DNA of 64,000 bases, taken from NCBI RefSeq assembly GCF_032062135.1, contig NC_092859.1, positions 35,929,747 through 35,993,746 of the forward strand, written 5' to 3'. The first letter of the stretch is position 1; each line of letters opens with the position of its first letter. Under the pieces are notes generated by a model that did no database searches, had not been told where the DNA came from, and saw nothing but the letters and a program-made list of their open reading frames with translations. Origin of the DNA: Pyxicephalus adspersus. Taxonomy: Eukaryota > Chordata > Amphibia > Anura > Pyxicephalidae. Below, one piece after another: positions 11,896-22,409 of this stretch. The position numbers were made by a program, and so were the translations under genes.

Positions 11896-14037
11896 GGTGT
11901 AATTGTTGGGTGTCCACGTATATAGGGACACAGTCCTATGTGACTGTTAAACAAAACAGTGATTTCATTGCCAGGCTTTAAGTATTGTCACCCTCATGAA
12001 GCAAGGACTGGGAGGGTCACCAGATGTTTTTATTAAGTAAAAAAACAAGATTTGGCATATATATGTATTGTTTTTCTAGAATTACATTGGAGACTATTCT
12101 TGGTAATGAACCAGGACAGGCTGAACAATCCTGACCTAATAAAAGCGGAGTCCGCAGTTACTGTCTGTGAGTTACATAAGTATGTCAGCCCAAGGACACC
12201 TTCATTTTTTACAATTTTTACTAAAGCTGAGTTTTTATTGCTCTGTGGCTCTTGATCCCCCTGCTTATGAACTACCAAATCTGTAAATTGGCGAAACGTT
12301 TGGATCCCAAAATGGCACATGTGATTCCAGGTTTGGTATTCTGGAATATTGCTTGTCATGTCTGCACAGCCAGACCACCTGGGTACATGTCCTATATAAA
12401 TTCTTTTGTACCATTATTATTTAGCTGAGTAGAACGATTTCTTGTTTCTGCAGTGCTGCCAATGTATTCTTTTTTTATTTACTGACAATTTTAGACTGTT
12501 CAGGTTCTGCAGCTGATTAATGCAGGTAAGACACTAACTACATCTAATTAAATTCCAAGTCCATCTCAGTTTAAAAAAAGCAATGCCCAGAAACATAAAA
12601 AAGCATCTTTCACTTCCCCTATGGTGCCGTCCAGCATCTGCCTACTTATGGATTTCATTATGTTTGCAACTTTTAACTTACTTCATGTAAGCCCAAGGTG
12701 TCAAGGACAAGCCCTATTAGGGGTATGGGCATCCAGCCACCCTGGGCTCATAGGAGAATGGTGCAGAGAACAGTGCTTATATCACTATATGGTACAGCTC
12801 TCTGCTGCATTAAGAATCTGCTTACTGCCAGAGAAAGAAGAGCAGAAAGGAAAAGTGGGAAAGGAGAAAGGGTTGTGGAGTTTGGCTTTAGCTATTGAAT
12901 GTGTAATTAAAGTACTAAGCACTATTGCACCAATTGCAAATGACTCTCAGCCCTGAAATAAGACTATAGATAAATGTAAATATTTATTAAAAATATATAT
13001 TTTTTATATACTACTTCAATCTGTTATATTATCTATCAGGACTGGTAGAGGAAACAGAGACAAGACAATCACGGTTTACTCTCTTCCAAAGTTCTATATT
13101 GGTAACATAAGGATGAGAGCAGAGTGATGGCCTTATAGGTGTTCCAATGATCCTTTGCTATCCATTTGCAGACTTCTACATTCTGGCTGTATAATCTATG
13201 CACAATAAGTTTTCCAACAACTATAGTCTACAACAGTACACCTACAAAATCTGGTTTATATCCAATCAGGTTGTTCCTTGCACCACAAAGCTGTTAGTAA
13301 ATCAGACAGTGACAGTAATAAAAGACAAGTTGGCAACACTAATGTCATGAAATATTTTTTTTCTTATATCAGAGTTACTTTAAGCGAGATGTACAGCAGA
13401 GAAATAATGAGAGACACCAATTGCCTAAACCTTCATTTGAGCTTCTGCACAGCATGACTTCCGATTCAATAATACAGCTCCATATCGCCTGCCTGCTGTG
13501 AGCCCACACAACAGGATTATGGAGCAGTACATATAGCTGTGTCATTTTACAAATCCGCCAATTCTAAAAAATAGGAAGAAAATATATCATTTCCTACTGG
13601 ACATTGTAAGACAATCTCTGTCCTGGTGATCAATTGTAAAACACAAAGGGTACACTTAAAGTATTATTGCAATTCAAACTGAAGCAGTGATTTTTAGTAC
13701 CATGTAAAAGGATCTGCATATTTCTACAAGCCCACATATTAGATCTGGTCTGGAGAATGGTTTAAATTAGTGCAGTGCATTATCAGTCCACTAGAGGAGA
13801 GATTTACAAAACACTGCAAGTTTATGGCTTTTTAAGGGTTCCCTCATGCTAAAAAGGCCAAGAAAGTCTGGTATAGGGCTTGCCACTCCTTTTGTTCTGT
13901 CTATTTAAAAGAAAGGAGCCTTCTCCAAGGTCTTGATATCTCTTACATTTACACCCAGTAGTTTCTTGAATATGTTTAGTGTTTTGCATAAAGTACCCAA
14001 AGCAGGGGCTTATCTGTGTGGGGCAAGGCAACTAGAT
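11896..14037. other. Unique non-coding stretch
   Basis: Contains the word GGCGAAACGTTTGG at 12290-12303, described under findings. Overlapping open frames at 12621-12956 and 12698-12898 have no recognisable domain. No exon-like segment was found. Confidence 0.45.
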
Positions 14038-14520
14038 CAGGGTTGTCAAACTAAAATACAAAGTGGGACAAAATGAAAAAATTTGGACAAAGTTGCGAGC
14101 CATCTTTGATATTTATTGGAAAGGCTGCTAATAAATGTCAACAGAGGAGGGCGCGCTTGTGCGTCCAGATTGATGCCCCAGCAGAGCATTCTGGGATTTG
14201 TAGTATTAGAAGTGTGGGCCAGCTCTAGTAGACATTCTTTATTTTCTCACAGGTCAAATATAATTACAGATGACACCCCTGCACTAGATGAATTAGCAAG
14301 AAGGCTGCTCCATCCAGCACCTGGAAGTTGCTCTTGGAGGAATTCCCCCCTCCTTGCTGTTCTTCCACTCCATACAAGCGCCCCTCCATTCCTAATGGTG
14401 GCACCCTCATCATCCATACCGTCATCTATGCTGGAACCCACACCACTGGCCGCAATGCATCTGATTGTCCAAATCTACCTTCCAATGGAGAACCCCTGCC
14501 TCCCACATTAGACCTGCATG
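14038..14520. mobile_element. Partial hAT-like element
   Basis: Starts with CAGGGTTGTCAAACTAAAAT, followed by a GGGACAAAATGAAAAA stretch and AGAGCATTCTGGGATTTGTA. These are features of non-autonomous hAT (Charlie-like) repeats, by recollection of the family. The left flank AACTAGAT (14030-14037) would be the 8-bp duplication, but no convincing right terminus or second copy was found. The element is truncated or too diverged. The open frames over it (14116-14511 +, 14247-14441 -) are spurious. Confidence 0.45.
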
Positions 14521-16545
14521 ACAATTTTATTTAATTAATGGGATTGTCCAAATATATTGACAACTATGGTATAGGGAAGATGAGTATGCAGTGCTTGGGT
14601 GCACATTACCACACATTAAGCAAAGGGCAGCACAAGAATATGTGGATCACCACACTGTCCAGAAGGATGGAGCCATGTTGGTTCAGGTATTATACAAGAT
14701 CAGTACCTATTTTCTGGACATAGACACTGGCTCAGAGCTGTAAACCCAGTGCCTGTGCAGTTTGTGGCTGTGTTGCAGCCAAATGCATCTTCCCAATGCA
14801 CCACAGCCCAATGCAAGTTGCAGAATTGCTGTGCACTGCACTTTCCAAAAGCTCTGCATGTATTACATTCTTTGTCATGTGAAACATTGAGCAGAATGGG
14901 CCATAATATGAGTTCTGCATCACAGACACACAGAATGGTATTAACCCTTTAACCACCACAGACACATAACCTGTTCCATAGATGAAAAGAAATCTTTTCA
15001 GCAAATGTTCATAGAATGCCAATCATGAGCTGTGGAGGAGGAACTCAGTGTGGTTATGTCAGGCGCTGTGGGCAGCAGAAAGAATATTCTGTGCTTTCTT
15101 CTTCAGCCCACCACACTTTGCACTGTGGACCCGCTCATCCTATAAAGGATTCCATGAATATACAATACCTTTTGTATGGCATGTTCTGTATGTCAGCTTC
15201 CCCCATACCAGTCACAGGGTATTTATTAAAGTGTCCCCTAGCAGCCAATCAGAAGGTGCGCTTTACTGATCTGACTACAGCAAACCAATTTCTTGCTGTG
15301 GGTCACCACCGCGCTGTGTCATGGCCTTGGGGTATTATATAGTCCAATAAGAGATTTTTATAAACTGAGAACAAGACAGGGGATAAGCAGGTGCAAGGTG
15401 TGCTGCTGCATGAGGGCCCTGGACCTTTTCCAGCCGACAGGGGCCCTGAGTCAGTTCAGCAGGGGGGGGCAGGAGGTCCCTATTGGCTACACCTGCCACT
15501 GACTGGGACACACAATGATTCTGCCATTAGGTCTTTGTCCAAGCATTTCTTGTTATGGGTGACATTTGTCTCCTAAATATGTTCCTGTGTTGTCACCCTG
15601 CTATAGGTTCTCTTGGTGGAGAATATTAGTAGTTGTGCTTCGTGCATGACCCACAAAGAGATTGGAGCAGGGAGAACAGCAGCACTGACATACAAATGGA
15701 TAGAACAGGGGCACTGCAATAAAAAGGCACAAATCCTTCATCTGTGAAATAATCTTTGGACCACCACTGGAAAATAAAAATGCAGCATCAGGTAATGCGG
15801 ATTTGTGGAGCAGCTATCTAAGCTGGAGGGCAGCGTTGGGGCGCAGTGACGTCCTCAATGCCTCCTAGAAGTAAATGGGGTCATTGCACTTTTTCTTTTA
15901 CAGTGTTTTGTATTTGGGAGGTGACAGCTATCAGCAATGTGAACCGGCCAATTCCAGGTTTACTTTAAAAAAAAATAATGAAAAGTGACAAACATTTTTC
16001 ACTATTCAGAAGCCAGTTTTAGATAATGCATGGAAAGCTTTCCCTAACTTTCTGTTCTGGTGACAACTGTTATAATATACGGTAGATTTCTTTCTATTAT
16101 ATTCTATAAAATTTCGGTCCTGGTAACAGGGACAAATATAACATGTTTGTATCATTTTTATTTCATATGGAAATTTAGAGAAATACCCTCAAAGCGGCTT
16201 TCTCACTGTCATTTTAATCTAATAACTTCCTTGATCAACAACTGCTTTTATAAAAGGATGTGCTGCACTACAAGGGGCATTCTGATATGAGTCATAGAAA
16301 AATCAGCTCATCATTGTTCTGCTTCTCCTTTCATTGTCCCCTCAAGGTTAGGAGGTAAGGGGGCATATTACTGGTGTACTGCAGAGAAAAATCGGATTCT
16401 GTGTAAATCACCCAATTGGATATCTAGAACTAAAACTCCTTTTGGCAGGTTATAACTATGTCCCATGTGTATGTATTCCATCTGTGTGTCCAGCTTTAAG
16501 CCTGGGACATTGAAATGAAGAATAGTATATGGTAAGGTTTAGTAA
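14521..16545. other. Mixed non-coding stretch
   Basis: Several overlapping open frames between 14732 and 15576 on both strands carry no recognisable domain, and their density follows the higher GC content. No splice-supported exon, RNA gene or repeat boundary was seen. Confidence 0.4.
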
Positions 16546-16879
16546 GACTTAGTCTACACGAACGTTTTGCCCAGGGTTTAACCTGAGGCTTTAAATGTCC
16601 ATGTTTGAAATCCCCCATGCATTCCAAAGGGCTAGTCTACACAAGGACGTCTTTATCTATAACGTTGGTTGGGGTTAACGCTGGAAAATGCTTCAAATGA
16701 TTTCGATGGGGCTTTTTACCACGTTTATAAGCACTTAAAACGTAAATGTGTGTAAACCCTTTCCAGTTTTCCAGCGTTTTAAAGGCAAGCTTTAAAACAC
16801 AGATAAAAGTGCAAAAACGCATATAAACGCAGTAGGAACGTTTACGTGCATTTTAAAAAACGTCTGTGTAGACCCAGCC
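16546..16879. mobile_element. TIR element with GTCTACAC termini
   Basis: The left end GACTTAGTCTACACGAACGT is matched in reverse by the right end ACGTCTGTGTAGACCCAGCC. Flanks are TAA (16543-16545) and AAA (16880-16882), an imperfect 3-bp duplication that would suit Harbinger. A second left-end-like sequence, CTAGTCTACACAAGGACGTC, starts near 16631, so the copy has a duplicated head or a nested insertion. There is no coding capacity. Confidence 0.55.
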
Positions 16880-17025
16880 AAACTCCCCATACATGAGCAA
16901 ATTCTGATCCCAGATCCCGATCATCACATCCAATATAGGGAGCTGAGCTGATGATTGCACAGGATTCTCCCACTCACCTGCACACATGACCCAGCATCCT
17001 CCCACTCACCTCCACACTCTGCCTC

Positions 17026-17255
17026 CCCCAAGGCACACATTGCATGCCACAGCCCCCCAGGCATACATTGATGACATAGCCCCCCAGGCACACATTGATG
17101 GCACAGCCCCCCAGGCAAACATTGCATGGCACCCCCTGAAACACACATTGCATGGCAAAGCCCCCCCCCCCAAGGCACACATTGCATGACATAACTACCC
17201 CCCCAGGTAAACATTGCATGGCACCCCCCAGGCACATGGCACAGCCCCCCTCATT
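17026..17255. repeat. C-rich minisatellite, about 30-bp period
   Basis: About seven degenerate units built on GGCACACATTGCATGGCACA followed by a C run. Lengths vary mainly in the C tract, up to 12 C at 17161-17172. The long open frames on both strands here are by-products of the repeat. Confidence 0.85.
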
Positions 17256-17687
17256 TGGTCCCCCCTGTGACTTCATTGGGCTGCAGCTTGTGGCTCCTGT
17301 GCTAAAATCAGCCATTACCGTAATGTGTGGAGCAGACGCGCACGCCTTGATTGACAGGCGATATCCATAGAAACAGAGCTAGCAGAGACACTCCATACAA
17401 GCAGGCTGGCTGGGTGACGAGTCTCTGCCATATACGGCGCTGGGAATAATGCAATAGATGTTTTTTCTATCTTTCTCATCCTGAGAGTGAGATCATTGAG
17501 TAACCTTCTTCCTATCAGAAGGGTGATGTGGGTCTGGAGGGTCAGGCTGGTACCCAGGCTCACGTGTTGCAGTGTGTGCACCTTGTCACCCCTTGTCATC
17601 CCCACCATCCAGACACCCCAACCCCGCTGATTTGGATTTATTGTTGCATTTTTTTTTTTTATTTTTCATTGCATTTTTGTTTTGCAG

Positions 17688-17757
17688 CCACTCTGGTGGC
17701 TGGTGGGCTGAGCCCCACTCTGATCTATTGGATTTCCTCTTCTTTCTCTTGGGGGTG
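17688..17757 (+). other. Weak exon candidate between splice-like signals
   Basis: A T-rich tract and TTTTGCAG precede the segment, and GTGAGTATG follows it at 17758. That gives a 70-bp candidate internal exon that is open in two of three frames. One frame encodes residues including GGWWAEPHSDLLD; the other reads LVAGGLSPTLIYWIS. Neither resembles a family I know. Moderately GC-rich, CpG-containing DNA lies upstream at 17290-17600. It could instead be a non-coding RNA exon or chance. Confidence 0.2.
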
Positions 17758-17962
17758 GTGAGTATGATTCTTACTAACTGCAATGTTACCATGGATTATC
17801 CCCCCCCCCTCCATAACTGAGCCCTGCATGTCTGTACATAGAAACCTGTGGGTGGACGGATGGGGTGCAGAAGAGGGGGTGCATGCTGGTGACTTGTGCT
17901 GCAAGTTTGGGGCAAGAAGGTGGACTGTGAGCCAGGGGTCACAGGTGGAGGTGATGGGCATG

Positions 17963-17963
<1 letters not shown>

Positions 17964-18028
<65 letters not shown>
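17964..18028 (+). repeat. G65 homopolymer tract
   Basis: An unbroken run of 65 G on the plus strand. It would be expected to form stacked G-quadruplexes and to be hard to sequence, so the exact length is doubtful. All the polyglycine and polyproline open frames at 17725-18213 come from it. Confidence 0.95.
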
Positions 18029-18030
<2 letters not shown>

Positions 18031-18329
18031 TGGCTCTGCCAACCAAAGGGCAGCCCTGATCATGGTGCCCAAAGCTGCAGATTGCTAGGCAGGAGGCAAT
18101 ACCCTGCCATACAATATATGTGTCTTTATATGAACATACATCTACATCATACACAGATCTACATGTGTACATGTGCAGGGAGAATTTGTCTTACATTTAT
18201 TGTATACACATAGAGTACATGCATGTAGGGGATTTATAGGATTCTGCTGGCCTGCCTGATATCAAAGAGACTTGTTGCCAATGTTATTACCAGAAAAGAC
18301 ATAATGAGGCCGGAATTTTATTTGCAGAA

Positions 18330-18422
18330 ACCCCTTGTATATATAGAACATATATGTATGACTTGTATCTATATGTACAATAGGAACTATGTGTACATAT
18401 ACGAGGAGATTGTACATGTATG

Positions 18423-18470
<48 letters not shown>

Positions 18471-18560
18471 TAGGTATATACGTGTGTAGTATTTACATGT
18501 ACAATATACATATTAATATATAGTGTAGGTATATGTGTGCAGTATACATGTATGATATAC

Positions 18561-18602
<42 letters not shown>

Positions 18603-18785
18603 TAGGTATATATGTGAGTAAGAGGAGAGTTTTAATTTACAAGTTCTGGTGTTGCTGAGTTTGAGATTTCTGAAAACAGTGGCTATACATGTATGATATA
18701 TATATATATATNNNNNNNNNNNNNNNNNNNNNNNNNNNNNNNNNNNNNNNNNNNNNNNNNNNNNNNNNNNNNNNNNNNNNNATAC

Positions 18786-18841
<56 letters not shown>

Positions 18842-19640
18842 GTAAACATGTGTGTTGTATTTACATGTACAGTATACATATTTATATAAGTTTATATGTG
18901 TGTAGTGTGTACATGTACAGTATACATATTTATACATAGTCTAGGTATATGTGTGTAGTACATACATACATGTACTTGTATGATAGTAACCCTATAGATA
19001 CATGTAACACACCCACATATATACATATATAGTAAAGGTATGTGTATGTACAGTATGTATGTGTAGGTACTATACGTACGTATTATTATACACATGTACA
19101 GGTATAACCTAAATGGACACACAATTACTTAAATGAGAATTCTGCACATATAGTATAGGTATGTGTATGTATATGTATTATAGTAGCCATGTATATAGAT
19201 AGATATCAGGATACACACATGTAAATATATTTATTTACACATTGTTACATACAATAAACATATGTACACGTAGTATAGGAATGTGTATATATGTATATGT
19301 AGCATAGTAGCCATGTATGTAAGAAGATATTAGAATACACACATATACATATATCCTACACATGAATGAAACTTCTGTACATATAACACACACATGTATA
19401 GCATATACATGTTCAGTGGTAGCCATGTATGTAGGTTTTGTAGTACATTTATAAACATGAATTAAACTTCTGTATTTTTAGTACATGTGTGTATAGTATG
19501 TACATGTATAGTAGTAGCCATGTATGTAGATATTATATGACTCACATTTATACACAAATATGAAGCTCCCATACATATAGCACATGCATGTATAGTATAT
19601 ACATGTACCATAGAAGCCATGTATGACTGTAGAGCCAGAA
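18330..19640. repeat. Low-complexity TA/TACATG-rich satellite-like block
   Basis: The block is dominated by TATA, GTATAC and ACATGTA words. It includes perfect AT runs near 18428-18466, 18563-18598 and 18797-18835. In the right half a recognisable unit recurs, with the word GTAGCCATGTAT at about 19183, 19307, 19419 and 19514 and a variant at 19613. Spacings between units are 124, 112, 95 and 99 bp. The open frames inside are tyrosine/isoleucine-rich artefacts. Confidence 0.85.
18712..18781. other. Assembly gap (70 N)
   Basis: Seventy N inside an AT microsatellite. The true repeat length is unknown. An apparent minus-strand open frame spans it with 24 undefined residues and should be ignored. 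Confidence 0.99.
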
Positions 19641-20786
19641 TGCCCCTTGGCAGTTCTTTGGGGCAGCCACCAGTTTACTAGGACATGAATTACACCGGCG
19701 GTATGTTAATAATGTAGCTGTGTTTATTGCTGCCCGACACGCTTCACACATCCCTGTTCATGGTTTGTTTTATTAAATTCTCACACACAGCAATGTGTGG
19801 CCCAACAGAGGCTCTGAGGGCCCCAAGTTACAGCCCCCTGGCTGCTCCTCAGTCCCTGTATATGTGAATGTATGAGGGGGTGGTGAGGAGATTTGCTCAC
19901 TCTGAGGCAGGATGTGTAGGCCTCATTCCTGTCATGATTCCCATGTGCACAGACGATGTGACTGACCCCCAGGTACCGCGCTCTATTATTACATCCCCGG
20001 GCCCTCAATGGCTTCACATGTCTACATACGCTCCGTATATCTTTTTTTTTATATCACGTACGCTGCACCGTTATTCATATTTAAAAGCCTGGTGATGGGG
20101 ACGTGACAGCTGCATTAGGAAGCAGCAGGCTGAACAAAGCGACTGGATAATTTGTGGACAGAGTGAAAAAAAATGGAATTATTTGCAGGCGTCCATTAGA
20201 TCCCATTAGGTTGGCAGAGGTAAATGGGGGGGGGGGGGGGGGTCATTAGGTAAATGAGACAAGGGCACCATGAGTTCATGGTGATGGATTGTCATCTCAC
20301 TGCACAACTCATATTTCATAGCCAGTTCTCACCTAGCACACAAATCAGGGAAATTAAATCAACAACTTTGTAAGTAGAGTTTATTGGCTGTCTGGTTCCA
20401 TGGAGGCTTCAGTCCCATTAATAATGTTTGGATAATGATGGACAGAAGACGGAGCTGCGGACATGGACGTGCAGGGGTTTTATTTAGGAATGGACATACC
20501 GTTAGTACTTTAGCTTTGCTACCCCATGGCAATCGTCTATTCCTAAGGACTTCAAGAGTCTGTAGCTTGAGATTCCAGACATATCTGTGTTACACCATCA
20601 AGTCTTCCAGAACCAAACATCCCAGAAGGAAGCAGAGAACTGCTTTCAATGTAAACTTTAAAGAGGATTTTTAGCATAGCAGATGGCAGTACAAATGCAA
20701 TCTGCCTTTGCAGCTGGTTGCATGAAAATCCCTTTTCAAAGTGAATCTGCATGTGATGTGAATAGTATTTCTGTGGTGAACAGAGT
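19641..20786. other. Unique stretch with a G17 run
   Basis: Repeat-poor and moderately GC-rich, with a 17-G run at 20226-20242. Open frames at 19868-20095 (+), 19781-20017 (-) and 20384-20674 (+) have no recognisable domain and no clear splice context. Confidence 0.4.
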
Positions 20787-20982
20787 ATCATTTTCTCGGT
20801 TCCTGGAGAAAATGATTCTCTGGGCTTCCTCTAGTGCCGATTACATGACCAATAGGCATTAATGAGTTTAAAATAGAGGGATCAGAACCTGGCGACTCTT
20901 TTGAGCCTCCCCTTATCACCTGTGCAGGCTTCTGGTCACATGACTAGCACCAAAGGGATCCTGGAACAGCATTTTCTCCAGG
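20787..20982. repeat. Nested hairpins around CTGGAGAAAATG
   Basis: ATCATTTTCTC (20787-20797) and GAGAAAATGAT (20806-20816) form an 11-bp perfect hairpin. CCTGGAGAAAATG (20802-20814) is also matched in reverse by CATTTTCTCCAGG (20970-20982). The larger pair may be the termini of a small TIR element of about 180 bp. No target duplication was clear. Confidence 0.6.
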
Positions 20983-21021
20983 TAAAATAAGGTTATTAGT
21001 ACAACTTTATTTATCTGTTGA

Positions 21022-22405
21022 GAAAATAAGAAAAAGGAAAAAGTAGGTTCTTTTTCAAAGCTTTTAAACTCAAAATTGGTAGACACAATACAAAGCAACA
21101 ATGCCAAAATATACATATCATTAGTTGTGCTAAACACTTTTGCTCCATGGGGTTTGAAAGGATCTAATACTAAGTAGAGGTCTCCTAGTAACAGATCGCA
21201 TATATGTTGGTTTCAAGTAGCTGGAAACTGTGCAGGTAAGAAGAATGCACAAGTTTTAATAAGCGCTTCGCTTATTTGGCTGCCTCAGGGGATGAGAAAC
21301 TTAAGGTATACGTGCAATAGGTTGTTATGGACCTAAAATATGAATAAACATCATGTAGTATTAGGAGGAAAGTCAGGAAGGTGAAAAGATTGACTAGTAA
21401 AGCAGAGGACACTGTGATATGTTGTCTGAAGCAGCCTGGAGTGTAAAATGCATACCTTAAAGAGGAAGTAAACCCAAAAACGACCCAAAACAACAAAAAA
21501 AATACTTACCTTCAATCCCGCAGGGCAGTTGATCAGTCCAGTGGTTTTCTTCAATCGAGTCCCGCGTCGTCCCGGTATCCGTCTTCGGGCCGGCACACTA
21601 GACACCGCCATCTTCTCTCTGTTCTTCTGAATTCTTCTTCCTACGTCACCCAACGCAGGTGAGAGATCGGGTGACGTAGATGGTAAAAAAAACTTGCCGA
21701 TCTCACTGTGCATGCATGAGATCAGCAATTTCTTTCCCTTTTGGCGAAAGGGCTCCTTCTGCGCATGGAGCAGCCAAGAGCCTCCTGGGATACATGGCGT
21801 AGGTATTCTAGGAGGCTCTGCTCTCCCATTCTTAAAGATTCATTAAAAAAAGGATGTTGCACTTAAAAAAAATCACAAACAGAATTTTTACTTTACACAA
21901 AAAGGTTGTCTACCCTTTTACGTAAAGTAAAAATTCTAAGTTTGGGTACACTTTAAAGTATGCGGGCATTAGATTGTTATGAACCTCAAATAAGAATAAA
22001 CATGAAGTAGTATTAGGAGGGAAGTCGGGAAGGTGAAAAGATTGACTAGTAAAGCAGATGACACTGGGATGTGTTGTCTGCTGCAGCCTTGAGTGCAAAA
22101 TGCATACCTTAAGTGTGTCACCCCCTGAGGAAGTCAAATAGGTAAAATGCGTTGGAAAAGAGCAATTTACTATTAAAATTTGTGCATTCTTCTTACCTAA
22201 ACAGTTTCCAGTCACTTGGAACCGACATATATGCGATCCATTACTAGCAGACCTCTATTTATTATTAGGTCCTTTCAAACCCCATGACGCAATAAGGGTT
22301 TAGGACGACTATTGATATGTATATTTTGGCATTGTTACTTTGTATTGTGTCTATCAATGAGATATGAAGCTTTTATTTGCCAGAAAAAAACTCTACTTTT
22401 TTCCT
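21022..22405. repeat. Composite inverted repeat, arms of about 280 bp
   Basis: The left arm (about 21022-21295) and the reverse complement of the right arm (about 22120-22405) match over their length. Examples are CATGGGGTTTGAAAGGA, GATCGCATATATGT, and CTGGAAACTGT...GTAAGAAGAATGCAC. Inside the arms, 21305-21456 is repeated in direct orientation at 21957-22110 (ATGAATAAACATCATGTAGT versus AAGAATAAACATGAAGTAGT). The centre is a TTAA MITE. It looks like a TIR transposon or segmental rearrangement later split by the MITE. Confidence 0.8.
21457..21956. mobile_element. TTAA-flanked MITE, T2/piggyBac-like, copy A
   Basis: TTAA at 21457-21460 and 21953-21956 bounds the ends AGAGGAAGTAAACCCA and TTTGGGTACACT, which are inverted partners. 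This resembles Xenopus T2-family MITEs, which begin TTAAAGGRR-like and duplicate TTAA. Near the right end AGAATTTTTACTTTAC and GTAAAGTAAAAATTCT form a long hairpin. CGCCATCTTC, TCACCCAACGCAGGTGAGAG and a GCGCATGGAG stretch recur in the other copies in this window. This is the longest and most intact copy and has no open transposase. Confidence 0.85.
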
Positions 22406-22409
22406 TTTT

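Noticed and set aside
17725..18213. Polyglycine and polyproline proteins
   Set aside because: They are direct translations of the 65-base G tract and change frame with its uncertain length.
18637..18879. Minus-strand frame through the gap
   Set aside because: A third of its residues are undefined N and the rest is AT microsatellite.
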